DNA of 64,000 nucleotides, from NCBI GenBank assembly GCA_014138095.1, contig JACGXE010000010.1:103939-167938 (forward strand). The letters run 5' to 3'. The translations under genes were made by a program, and so were the position numbers. This DNA is from Ochrobactrum sp. RH2CCR150 (GTDB lineage: Bacteria; Pseudomonadota; Alphaproteobacteria; Rhizobiales; Rhizobiaceae). Below the pieces are notes generated by a model, which saw only the letters and a program-made list of their open reading frames with translations, searched no databases and had not been told where the DNA came from. Positions within the stretch are counted from its first letter, which is position 1. Each line of letters opens with the position of its first letter. This document shows, piece after piece, positions 28,492-36,846 of this stretch.

Positions 28492-29370
28492 ATGAATGTC
28501 GATCTGGACCAACTGGAAGCATTTGTTGCCGCCGCAGAACAAGGCTCGTTTTCAGCTGCAGCCCGTCATTTGCGCAAAGCACAATCAGCGGTCAGTGTAT
28601 TGATTTCGTCTCTTGAAGACGACCTCAATGTCAAACTTTTCAGCAGGGCGACACGCAGTCCGATACTCACCGAGGCAGGGACAAGGCTGTTGCCGGAGGC
28701 GCGCCTCATGCTGGATCGGCGCGAACATCTTATCTCCATCGCCCGTAACTTTGATGAACTTGTCGAATCCAGACTGGTTGTCGCTCTCGACGAACTTTAT
28801 CCCGAGCCGGCAGTCGCTGCACTTTTTGCCACCTTTGCGCAGCATTTTCCGCACGTTGAACTCGAACTCCAGTTTCCTCATTCGTCAGTGATCGCCGGGC
28901 TCTTGAAAGACGGTAAAGTTGACCTTGGCGTCATGTGGCGTCTCGACCAGATGCAGCCTGAACTTGGGTTCCAGACAATTGGCTGGGTGCCTCTCGTGCT
29001 CGTATGCGGGCGAAACCACCCGCTTGCCAGCACATCCGTAAGCTGGGAGGACCTGAGGACTCATCGGCAGATCATGGTTCGCAAGCGCAGCGACGAGGAT
29101 GAAAAACACAGGCTGAGAGTTGCCGCAGAAGTCTGGTGGGTAGAAAGCCACTGGGTCATTTTGCAGATTCTGAAACAGGGAATCGGCTGGGCCTATATCC
29201 CGGAACATATCTTGCGGGGTTCACCTTTGGCGGACGAACTTGTCATTCCGCAATTACAGTTCGATGGTGGGGCGCATCCGGTGGCGCTTGAACTCGTCTG
29301 GAACAAGCACCGTCCGCATGGCCCCGCCGCCAATTGGCTCAGACAGCAATTTGCCTCAAACAGGTTCTAA
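28492..29370 (+). CDS. LysR-family transcriptional regulator (AceR-like position)
   Basis: A 292-residue LysR-type regulator with an N-terminal helix-turn-helix (residues 4-60, GSFSAAARHLRKAQSAVSVLI) and a periplasmic-binding-protein-like effector domain (about 90-290). It starts MNVDLDQLEAFVAAAEQGSF, the normal family start. Divergence from the PACE efflux gene suggests it activates that gene in response to an efflux substrate such as a biocide or polyamine. The ligand cannot be read from sequence. Confidence 0.93.
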   Translation: MNVDLDQLEAFVAAAEQGSFSAAARHLRKAQSAVSVLISSLEDDLNVKLFSRATRSPILTEAGTRLLPEARLMLDRREHLISIARNFDELVESRLVVALDELYPEPAVAALFATFAQHFPHVELELQFPHSSVIAGLLKDGKVDLGVMWRLDQMQPELGFQTIGWVPLVLVCGRNHPLASTSVSWEDLRTHRQIMVRKRSDEDEKHRLRVAAEVWWVESHWVILQILKQGIGWAYIPEHILRGSPLADELVIPQLQFDGGAHPVALELVWNKHRPHGPAANWLRQQFASNRF

Positions 29371-29419
29371 TCAGGTCCATCTTGGAGAGGCTTCGGCCCT
29401 GCATTGCAGCACTGCTGCA

Positions 29420-30043
29420 CTACTCGACAATCATTGACGCAACGATCCTGTCTTCAGGTTCTGCACTTTCTGCAAGCCCATCTCGAACACCGATGCGATC
29501 TGCCATTGACCGGTTCTGGCTCATCTTGCACTTGCCTTCCAGCGTTTGGATTGGCATGCGCAAACCGACAATTCCGCGCAACTGGCCGATGATATAGGCT
29601 TCCGGCGCATCGCTGACAGCCCATGGATGACTCCGCTCCTTCTCATAAAGACCGGTGAGCCGGTTGACGACATCAAGCAGTCGTTCCGGCTCTTCGAAAA
29701 ACTCGACGGACCCAGCCGCATGGACGGCGGTATAGTTCCAGGTTGGCACTACCTTTCCATGCTCCGCTTTGGTCGCGTACCACGACGGTGTGATATAAGC
29801 CTCAGGTCCCGTGAAAACCGCAAGACCCTGCCCCAAAACCGGTGCTTTCCATTGACTATTGGCGCGCGCGACATGACCGTATAGCGTGCCATATTCCCCC
29901 TCGTTCTCGTCCAGGAACAGAGGCAGCAGGGTCACCATCGGCCCATCGACTGTCGCCGTCACAAAATTGGCCGTGCGGCATTCGCGCATCATGCCGTGCA
30001 GCTTGGCGAGATCGTTCACTTGGAACGCTGGCGGATTGTACAT
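29420..30043 (-). CDS. FMN-binding PaiB-type negative transcriptional regulator
   Basis: A 207-residue protein of the split-barrel flavin-binding fold. The PaiB core TPSWYATKAEHGKVVPTWNY (about residues 86-105) is intact, as is LLPLFLDENEG near 39-49. Bacillus PaiB is linked with polyamine acetylation (PaiA) and repression of sporulation and protease genes; in proteobacteria its role is largely unproven. AAGGAG lies seven bases before the ATG. It converges on the LysR gene with a 49-base gap and stands alone. Confidence 0.88.
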   Translation of the reverse strand: MYNPPAFQVNDLAKLHGMMRECRTANFVTATVDGPMVTLLPLFLDENEGEYGTLYGHVARANSQWKAPVLGQGLAVFTGPEAYITPSWYATKAEHGKVVPTWNYTAVHAAGSVEFFEEPERLLDVVNRLTGLYEKERSHPWAVSDAPEAYIIGQLRGIVGLRMPIQTLEGKCKMSQNRSMADRIGVRDGLAESAEPEDRIVASMIVE

Positions 30044-30172
30044 CGATATTCTCCTTGTATCGAAGCCGCTCTACGCCTTAACTGGCTTTATAAGAATGAC
30101 CAGTTTTATCTATTACGAGCATACCAATTTTCAGGATACTGGCCGTTAAGACCGCTTTTCAGCTGCACTGTG

Positions 30173-30967
30173 TTATTTCTTGACCGGGAACTGGAAATTG
30201 ACACCCGCGAATATCTGCCACTTCGGTTGGCCGTCACCTTGATGCCAAACTGTGTATTGCGGTTCGATAAAGGCATTCATAGTGATGCCTTTATCCAGCT
30301 CAAAGACCTTACCAATACCGAAACCAACCGGAATATAGCCTTCATTGTCTTCGAGATTGAAATTCCATGTTGCTGTCGAGCGCAGATACCATCCATCCTT
30401 CAAATTGTAGTTGATGATCGGCTCAACCGTCGCCAAACTGACATTGTCTCTGTCACCGTGACCTGCGAACGACGTTTGATACGTCACCAGACCGCCCAAT
30501 AGGCCCCAGCTTTGTGGAGCAACAACTACTCCCGAAATGCCAATTTGCCATTTGCCGCTGCCAAGAGCGTCGTCGGTCGCAGTTGGTATGACCAGTATCG
30601 GCCCGCCACCGAATGTGATGTCGCCATGCTTTGGGAGGATGAAAATATCCATAAGCGTCAGATCGCCCAGCCCCGTTACGTAACCGTCGGGAAACTGAGG
30701 CGCAGTGGCGATGGGCAGCGTGTAACGTAACAATTGCGGCAGACCGGCTATTTCTGCGGGTATCAGACCGCGCAGGAGAAACTGGTTGGATCGACGGTCG
30801 GGCAGTCCGTAAATTTCTGGCGAATAGTAATTATGGAAGTTGACCGTAATCTTCGGCGTTAGCGGATTATTGGCATCATTGACTGCCTGATGCTCTTGTG
30901 CTCCCGCCGCGCCCGTCATCGCAACCAACACTAACGCGCCGCAACTTATGCGAATGAATACCGACAT
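30173..30967 (-). CDS. Predicted outer-membrane beta-barrel protein (phenol-degradation MetA-like transporter family)
   Basis: The 264 residues begin MSVFIRISCGALVLVAMTGA with a signal peptide to about residue 22. Alternating hydrophobic/polar strands follow, ending in a short barrel-like C-terminus (FAGVNFQFPVKK). The body (GLGDLTLMDIFILPK; GGPILVIPTATDD; WQIFAGVNF) resembles the family of putative phenol-pathway outer-membrane proteins often called neuromedin U-like or transporter. The ATG at 30967 follows GGGGAAATCGGT; the frame to 31012 is not used. The substrate is unknown. The FixJ-type regulator gene lies 130 bases upstream in the same direction. Confidence 0.72.
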   Translation of the reverse strand: MSVFIRISCGALVLVAMTGAAGAQEHQAVNDANNPLTPKITVNFHNYYSPEIYGLPDRRSNQFLLRGLIPAEIAGLPQLLRYTLPIATAPQFPDGYVTGLGDLTLMDIFILPKHGDITFGGGPILVIPTATDDALGSGKWQIGISGVVVAPQSWGLLGGLVTYQTSFAGHGDRDNVSLATVEPIINYNLKDGWYLRSTATWNFNLEDNEGYIPVGFGIGKVFELDKGITMNAFIEPQYTVWHQGDGQPKWQIFAGVNFQFPVKK

Positions 30968-31097
30968 ACCGATTTCCCCACAGTTATGCAGGTGAAATGG
31001 TATCGAAAACACGCTGAGAATGAAGTTCGTTACAGTAACAAACAGAGTGCTTTTAAGTGTGCGGCGAACGCAGATTGATTATCATCGACAGACACCG

Positions 31098-31718
31098 TCA
31101 GGTCCCGATCACTGCCGACATCCGCACCAGATCAGCCAGCGACCCCGCCTGCATCTTCTGCATCACATGCGCACGGCGCACCTTCACCGTGATTTCCTTC
31201 ACATCGAGTTTCGCCGCGATCTGCTTGTTCAAGAGACCTTCCACAACGAGCGCGAACACATCGCGTTCACCGGCAGTCAGACTTAGCCAACGGTCATGGA
31301 TATCCGAACGGGCCTTGTCATCCTGCAAGCGCTTCTTCTCGGCGTCAATCGCCCGGTACACCGCATCCAACAGGTCGTGATCCCGGAATGGCTTCGGCAG
31401 AAAATCGACCGCACCATTCTTGATAGCCCTCACCCCCATGGCAATATCGCCGTGCCCTGTGATGAAAATAACCGGGATAACAATACCGAGCCCAGCCATC
31501 TGGGCGAAGAAATCCGTGCCTGTCTGCTCCGGCATCCGCACATCCAGTATGAGACAACAGGGACCGGGTTGACGTTCAAAGTCGAGAAAAGCACGCACAG
31601 ATGCAAAGCTGATCGCCTTCATGTTGATGGAGGCAAACAGATCTTCCAGAGCCTGCCGGACAGAGAGGTCATCGTCAATAATATAGACGACTGAAGCTCT
31701 TTCATGTGTTGCTGTCAT
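31098..31718 (-). CDS. FixJ/NarL-type response regulator
   Basis: A 206-residue two-domain regulator. The receiver domain (1-120) has D15-D17, the phosphoacceptor D59 in LILDVRMP, T87 and K109. A LuxR-type helix-turn-helix (about 143-200, LTAGERDVFALVVEGLLNKQ) follows. The start at 31718 overlaps the end of the kinase gene by 17 bases; a GTG two codons upstream is the alternative. It forms a cognate pair with that kinase. Targets are unknown; the barrel protein downstream is one candidate. Confidence 0.92.
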   Translation of the reverse strand: MTATHERASVVYIIDDDLSVRQALEDLFASINMKAISFASVRAFLDFERQPGPCCLILDVRMPEQTGTDFFAQMAGLGIVIPVIFITGHGDIAMGVRAIKNGAVDFLPKPFRDHDLLDAVYRAIDAEKKRLQDDKARSDIHDRWLSLTAGERDVFALVVEGLLNKQIAAKLDVKEITVKVRRAHVMQKMQAGSLADLVRMSAVIGT

Positions 31719-32799
31719 GCTCACCCGCCCTGACTGCTGGCACTTCTAAAACAAAAGTCACCCCATTTGATCCAGCTCCCAAAGCGCCTTGGGCATCTAT
31801 CCAGATACGACCGCCATTCGCTTCGACAATCGTGCGGCTGATCGTCAAGCCCAGTCCAAAGCCGCCTTCCTTCGTCGTCCAGAACGCATCGAAAAGTCGT
31901 TCTCTGGCAATATTGGTCAATCCCGGCCCAGTATCAGCTATTGCAAATCGCAAACTGGCGTTTTCACCCAATGAGGACGTGATCAAGAGATGGCGCTCCC
32001 CATTCTCGATTTGTGACATAGCTTCCGCGCCATTGAGGATCAGGTTGCCAAAGACCTGCTGTATCTGAACCCGGTCTGCCCAAGCGGGTGGGAGTTCCGT
32101 GGCCAAGTCGAATTCAAAATGGACGTCGTTGCGATAAAGTTCGGCGGATGCGAGATCAACCATTTCGCGGATCGCCATATTGAAGTCGAAACTGCCCACC
32201 TTCGGCTTTTCGCCCTTAGACAGCCGACGAACACGATCAAGTATCTCACTTGCGCGATGAGAATCCGCAGATATTCGTTCGAATGCCGATAGGGCGCGCG
32301 CGGTGTTTGGTGGATCCTGCAAGAGCCAGCGACGCCCTGCCCCGGCACTCGTCTCAATTGCCACCAGAGGCTGACTGACTTCATGGGTGATAGAACCGGT
32401 CAATTGGCCAAGGGTGGTCAGGCGCGCAAGACGCAGCAAACGCTCGCGCGTCTCATGCGCTTCGGCTTCAGCATCGACCAACTTCAGGCCCAGATAGGCG
32501 GTGCATGCGATAGCGAGAATGCTGATCAATGTGTTGATGAAACCAACATTATACGCGCCTGAGCGCGTCAACCCGAAGCTCACGACGGTCAAGGCAATGC
32601 AACCTGCCGCAACGCCAATGACGGTACGGTGGGTGAACATTCTGGCCGAAACCAGCACGACCGCGGTATAGAACACAGCCGCCGCAATCGCGTAGTCGGT
32701 GACCGTATCGAACACGAAAATAGCCGCACTGATAAGTGCCAGCCCCAGAGATGTTGCAACGTTCCGAGGAGACATGCGGCGAAAGCCTTTCATTCGCAT
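31702..32799 (-). CDS. Membrane sensor histidine kinase
   Basis: A 365-residue kinase with about four N-terminal transmembrane segments (residues 14-107) and almost no periplasmic loop. The phosphoacceptor H139 is in LTGSITHEVSQPL, followed by a HATPase domain with the G-box FGLGLTISRTIVEANGG. No PAS or other soluble sensor domain is visible, so sensing probably occurs within the membrane. The ATG at 32799 follows AAGGGAGACATAGG; the open frame runs to 33174 but the extra codons have no domain character. It is cotranscribed with the FixJ-type regulator. Confidence 0.9.
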   Translation of the reverse strand: MRMKGFRRMSPRNVATSLGLALISAAIFVFDTVTDYAIAAAVFYTAVVLVSARMFTHRTVIGVAAGCIALTVVSFGLTRSGAYNVGFINTLISILAIACTAYLGLKLVDAEAEAHETRERLLRLARLTTLGQLTGSITHEVSQPLVAIETSAGAGRRWLLQDPPNTARALSAFERISADSHRASEILDRVRRLSKGEKPKVGSFDFNMAIREMVDLASAELYRNDVHFEFDLATELPPAWADRVQIQQVFGNLILNGAEAMSQIENGERHLLITSSLGENASLRFAIADTGPGLTNIARERLFDAFWTTKEGGFGLGLTISRTIVEANGGRIWIDAQGALGAGSNGVTFVLEVPAVRAGEHDSNT

Positions 32800-32869
32800 C
32801 CTATGTCTCCCTTCTGGTCTGCCGCTCATCGGCTCTTGCAACCTTATAGCTCCAATCCTTGCGCTTGAT

Positions 32870-33193
32870 CTACCATGATCCACCGACAAGTAACCGAACG
32901 GATTTCGCGTGAATACGAGTCGACCGGCGCAGCAGCCAGCATGTCTGCCGCTGATTGAGCAAGCCAGCACGGGATAGACTGTAAGTTGCCTGCGCCAAAC
33001 CGATAGCAGCAGTAGCCAGTATCCAGCAACAAAGCCGCTGCCCCAGATTTCTGATCCGCGTCCAAAAGCCTTTCTGGCGTGGACGCAATGGGGCGTTTTG
33101 ACGAACATGCTTGGGCCCTTTAGGTCCGCTTTTAGGATGACCGGGCGTGCCGTTCGATGGCGGGGTAAATGCATATAGGTGTTCAGCGGTCAT
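32870..33193 (-). CDS. Possible small membrane protein, unrecognised
   Basis: A 107-residue open frame starting MTAEHLYAFTPPSNG, with a basic proline-rich N-terminal half and one hydrophobic segment (about residues 54-72, CCWILATAAIGLAQATYSL), then a basic tail. It lies in the gap between the kinase and the Mg2+ ATPase genes and starts just past the ATPase terminator. No clear ribosome site precedes the ATG. I recognise no family; it could be a chance frame. Confidence 0.3.
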   Translation of the reverse strand: MTAEHLYAFTPPSNGTPGHPKSGPKGPKHVRQNAPLRPRQKGFWTRIRNLGQRLCCWILATAAIGLAQATYSLSRAGLLNQRQTCWLLRRSTRIHAKSVRLLVGGSW

Positions 33194-33228
33194 GTTTGTT
33201 TCTCTAAACAGCCGTTTCAAACAGGGAT

Positions 33229-33263
33229 AAAAAAGTGACCAGCAGCAGAACTGCTGGTCACTT
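33229..33263 (-). terminator. Rho-independent terminator of the Mg2+ ATPase gene
   Basis: Perfect 13-base stem AAGTGACCAGCAG / CTGCTGGTCACTT with a 5-base loop, followed on the minus strand by TTTTTTATCC. It starts 39 bases past the ATPase stop codon. Confidence 0.9.
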
Positions 33264-33301
33264 CCTTCGATGTGGCGCTGCGAGGCACCGACAGCGTCAC
33301 A

Positions 33302-36034
33302 TCAGAACCATTGGCCAAAACGGCGAATGTAGAAGGTCTTCATGGTCTGGGCGACGACGCAGTAAGCAAACAGCGTCGCGACAAGCCACGGGAAGTACGC
33401 CCATGGTAGCGGCTGCAAGCCGACCATTGCCCCAAGCGGAGAGAATGGAATGTAGATCCCAAGAGCCATGATCAGTCCCGTCATCAGCATCACCGGCAAA
33501 GCCGCCGTGCTCTGGATGAACGGTATCTTTTGTGTGCGCAGCATATGCACGACGAGTGTCTGCGACAGCAGACCTTCAATGAACCAGCCAGACTGGAACA
33601 GCGACTGCATTTCTGGCGTGTTGGCGGCAAAGACATACCACATCAGGGCAAAGGTCGTGATGTCGAAGATCGATGACGTCGGGCCAATCCAGAGCATGAA
33701 GCGGCCAATATTTCTGGCGTCCCATTTACGGGGCTTCGCGAGAAACTCCTTATCCATCCGATCCCATGGAAGCGAGAGTTGGGAAATATCGTACATCAGG
33801 TTCTGGATCAGCAGATGGATCGCCAGCATCGGCAGGAACGGAATGAAGGCGCTTGCCACCAGAACCGAGAACACGTTGCCGAAATTCGAGCTGGCAGTCA
33901 TGTTGAGATACTTGATGATATTGCCGAAGGTTTCGCGCCCTTTGATAACACCCTCCTCCAGCACCATCAGGCTCTTTTCGAGGAGAATGATATCGGCGGA
34001 TTCCTTCGCAATATCGGTACCGCTATCGACCGAAATGCCCACATCCGCATCCCGCAACGCCGGTGCATCGTTGATGCCATCGCCAAGAAAACCAACCGTG
34101 TGGCCATTTGCCTGCAATGCCTTGAGTACCCGGGACTTTTGCAAAGGTGTTAGCTTTGCAAAAACCGTTGTCTGCTCAACAATGACGCGCAGGGTCTCAT
34201 CGCTCATCTTCTCGATTTCGCGTCCAAGAATTGGCGTGCCGGGCGCAAGCCCAACCTCGCGGCAGATCTTGGTCGTGACAACTTCATTGTCACCAGTGAG
34301 GACTTTGACGGCAACACCATGATCGGCCAGGGCGGCAATCGCAGGACGAGCGGTTTCCTTTGGCGGATCAAGGAAGGTCAGGAAGCCCTGTACGACCAGC
34401 TCCTTCTCGTCGGAGATACCATAGCGCGTCTGTGTCATGTCTGGGGCGATCTCGCGCGTGGCAACCACAAGCACACGGAAGCCATCGCGATTGTAATCAC
34501 GTGCCAGTTCGACAAGCGCATTCCGGCGTGCATCGTCCAACGGCTTGATTTCGTCGCCGTCGCGAATTGCGGTTGAGATTGCCAGCATTTCTTCGACTGC
34601 ACCCTTGCAGACCAACAAATGTTCGCCACCAAGCCCCTCAACCACGACCGACAAGCGACGTCGCACGAAATCGAAGGGCAGTTCATCCACCTTGTTGTAA
34701 ATCCGGGCGGGCGCAGTCAGTGAAGACAAATCTTCGGAAAAGCGAATAACTGCCTGATCCATAAGGTTTTTCACGCCACTTTGATGGAAGCTGTTGAGCC
34801 AGGCCAGACGCAACACGCTGGGATCAACCTGACCATGAACGTCAAGGTGATGTTCAAGAATGATCTTGTCCTGTGTCAGTGTACCGGTCTTATCCGTGCA
34901 AAGCACATCCATTGCACCGAAATTCTGGATAGCATTGAGACGCTTCACCACCACTTTGCGGCGCGCCATGGCAACAGCGCCCTTGGCAAGATTTGACGAA
35001 ACGATCATCGGCAGCATTTCGGGCGTCAGACCTACCGCCACCGCAAGCGCAAACATGAATGCGTCCGGCCAGTCTCCCTTGGTGAACCCGTTGATCAGCA
35101 GGACCACAGGCACCATCACCAGCATGAAGCGGATCAGCAACCAGCTCACGCTGTTGACGCCGCGATCAAAGGCTGTTTCGGCACGCGAGCCTACAATCGC
35201 TTTGGCGAGTGAGCCAAAATATGTCCGCGCACCCGTGGCGACCACCACGGCAGTCGCCGTACCACTGACGACATTTGTGCCCATGAAGCAGACCGACGGC
35301 AGGTCAAGCATGTCCACCTGATCGCCCGACATTGCTGTCGCATTTGCGGATTTTTCCGCGATGGCACCAAGCGTATCGTATTTTTCAACCGGTAAAGCCT
35401 CGCCCGTCAAAGCAGCCTGACTGACGAAGAGATCACGCGATTCAAGGAGGCGCACGTCGGCCGGAATCATGTCACCAGCAGAAAGCTTGACGATATCGCC
35501 AGCGACGAGGTCCGCCATTGGAACTTCAGCCAGCTTTGATTGCGAGCTTTGACCCGCCCCACGCTCCTGGCGACGCAACACCGTTGCCGTGGTGCGCACC
35601 ATTGCCTTAAGTGCTTCCGCAGCATTTCCGGAGCGAAACTCTTGCCAGAAACGCAACAAGGCACTTAGCAACACCATCGTGAGAATGATCGTCACCCCGG
35701 TATATTCCGGCTCCTCGCCATTGCGCAGCGGCAAGATTATATCTGTGACGGATGATATAGCTGCCAGCGCAACCAGCACCGCAATGAACGGGTTCTTGAA
35801 GGCGAGCAGGAACTGCACTAAGGCATGCGGGCGCTTTTCATGCGCCACATGGTTGGGGCCGTCTTTGACGAGGCGCTCCCTGGCTTCGGCCTCAGTCAGT
35901 CCGTTGAGGTTTGTTTTGAAATTGGCAAGCGTCGTGTCGACGCTGTTTTGTGCTTCACGCACCGCACGCATCGACAGCTTCCTGTCGTCCTTACGTGTAG
36001 TCGTTGCCACAGGCTGTTTTACGATGGCATTCAT
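33302..36034 (-). CDS. Magnesium-transporting P-type ATPase (MgtA/MgtB, P3B type)
   Basis: A 910-residue inner-membrane P-type ATPase that imports Mg2+. The actuator motif LTGEALP (about residues 209-215), the phosphorylation site DKTGTLT (D381) and the hinge GDGINDAP are all present, with about ten transmembrane segments, including the M4 region VGLTPEMLPMIVSS typical of MgtA/MgtB. Start: ATG at 36034 (MNAIVKQPVA) with AGGA eight bases upstream; the frame to 36115 runs into the leader. The 233-base leader upstream may carry Mg2+-responsive control, as for other mgtA genes. Confidence 0.96.
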   Translation of the reverse strand: MNAIVKQPVATTTRKDDRKLSMRAVREAQNSVDTTLANFKTNLNGLTEAEARERLVKDGPNHVAHEKRPHALVQFLLAFKNPFIAVLVALAAISSVTDIILPLRNGEEPEYTGVTIILTMVLLSALLRFWQEFRSGNAAEALKAMVRTTATVLRRQERGAGQSSQSKLAEVPMADLVAGDIVKLSAGDMIPADVRLLESRDLFVSQAALTGEALPVEKYDTLGAIAEKSANATAMSGDQVDMLDLPSVCFMGTNVVSGTATAVVVATGARTYFGSLAKAIVGSRAETAFDRGVNSVSWLLIRFMLVMVPVVLLINGFTKGDWPDAFMFALAVAVGLTPEMLPMIVSSNLAKGAVAMARRKVVVKRLNAIQNFGAMDVLCTDKTGTLTQDKIILEHHLDVHGQVDPSVLRLAWLNSFHQSGVKNLMDQAVIRFSEDLSSLTAPARIYNKVDELPFDFVRRRLSVVVEGLGGEHLLVCKGAVEEMLAISTAIRDGDEIKPLDDARRNALVELARDYNRDGFRVLVVATREIAPDMTQTRYGISDEKELVVQGFLTFLDPPKETARPAIAALADHGVAVKVLTGDNEVVTTKICREVGLAPGTPILGREIEKMSDETLRVIVEQTTVFAKLTPLQKSRVLKALQANGHTVGFLGDGINDAPALRDADVGISVDSGTDIAKESADIILLEKSLMVLEEGVIKGRETFGNIIKYLNMTASSNFGNVFSVLVASAFIPFLPMLAIHLLIQNLMYDISQLSLPWDRMDKEFLAKPRKWDARNIGRFMLWIGPTSSIFDITTFALMWYVFAANTPEMQSLFQSGWFIEGLLSQTLVVHMLRTQKIPFIQSTAALPVMLMTGLIMALGIYIPFSPLGAMVGLQPLPWAYFPWLVATLFAYCVVAQTMKTFYIRRFGQWF

Positions 36035-36267
36035 GTCTTTATCCTCATGCCGCGATAACCGGCACGAGCACAGACATGCCCATCCTGCTAAAGGATGTGC
36101 AGAGCCATGCCGCACCGTCGAAGCGACGCCCGGTTTATGTGTCTGTTGAAATCCTGAGACGCCCGCCCGGATCGCGCCAAAGGCTGAATCCGAGCGGACC
36201 TACTAGGGTCATCGTCCATGGTTGATTTCCTCGTCGTCAATCGCACCTGATAGAGCAAGATTGCTCA
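36035..36267 (-). promoter_or_regulatory. Long leader of the Mg2+ ATPase gene
   Basis: This 233-base untranslated stretch has several short inverted repeats, including CATCCT-gctaa-AGGATG (36088-36104 region) and GCCG...CGGC next to the ribosome site. mgtA genes elsewhere use RNA leaders or peptide leaders to sense Mg2+. I could not match this one to a known riboswitch class by eye, so regulatory function is inference. Confidence 0.35.
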
Positions 36268-36588
36268 TCAATGCGCCCAGGTTGATGTCCGGTTCTGCTG
36301 ACCAGCTGCAAGGAGCAGGCCGAAACGCTCCAGCACCGGCAAAGACCGGTACTGGGCGATTTCGTCGGAATCCTTGGTCCACCGGCATTCCACGCGTCCG
36401 TTCTCCGGGTTCACGTACCAGATGGTCATCAGCCGGGAAGCAGTTCCAACGGCTTTGTCGCCGCTGGCTTCAGCTTCGTAATGATGACGATACGTGGTTT
36501 GCCCACTGGAAGCGGTGGCGTAGTTGGCGGTACGCATATGCGCGCCAAAGCGCGCGCCAAAATTGGCGATTGCTGCTGCAATATTCAT
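36268..36588 (-). CDS. Small protein of unknown function
   Basis: A 106-residue soluble protein starting MNIAAAIANFGARFGAHMRT, with no signal peptide and no membrane segment. TGAGGTAAGAG six bases before the ATG is a good ribosome site and supports a real gene. A central WYVNPENGRVECRW segment is the only distinctive block. It lies upstream of the Mg2+ ATPase in the same direction, separated by the leader. I do not recognise the family. Confidence 0.6.
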   Translation of the reverse strand: MNIAAAIANFGARFGAHMRTANYATASSGQTTYRHHYEAEASGDKAVGTASRLMTIWYVNPENGRVECRWTKDSDEIAQYRSLPVLERFGLLLAAGQQNRTSTWAH

Positions 36589-36769
36589 CTCTTACCTCAT
36601 GACGCGCCACTGCAAGCGTCCGGGCAAGAGCATGAAGTCAGCTCTCTCCGAACAACCCCAGTGGCGACAGCTTTCGACTACTGTCGCTGGGCATTGTGGT
36701 TTCCTGTGTTAAGGAGCTGAATTCATTCGCTCCGACGGCATTTCAATAACAGATGCCTCTGTCATGAGC

Positions 36770-36829
36770 TACCATAATGCATGCCTTGTCCAAGGTGCAT
36801 TATGGTACTTGAGATATACCAAGGTATAT
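36770..36829. repeat. Two adjacent strong inverted repeats downstream of the RND operon
   Basis: The first (36770-36807) pairs TACCATAATGCA with TGCATTATGGTA and, after a 2-base bulge, CCTTG with CAAGG, a 17-base-pair hairpin. The second (36814-36829) is ATATACC-aa-GGTATAT. They lie 18 bases past the RND stop codon on the minus strand. There is no T tract, so they may act as a 3' stability element or protein-binding sites. Confidence 0.6.
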
Positions 36830-36846
36830 GGCTCACACTGAGCAGA

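Noticed and set aside
32800..33174. N-terminal extension of the sensor kinase to 33174
   Set aside because: The added 125 residues have no domain character; the ATG at 32799 follows GGGAGACATAGG.
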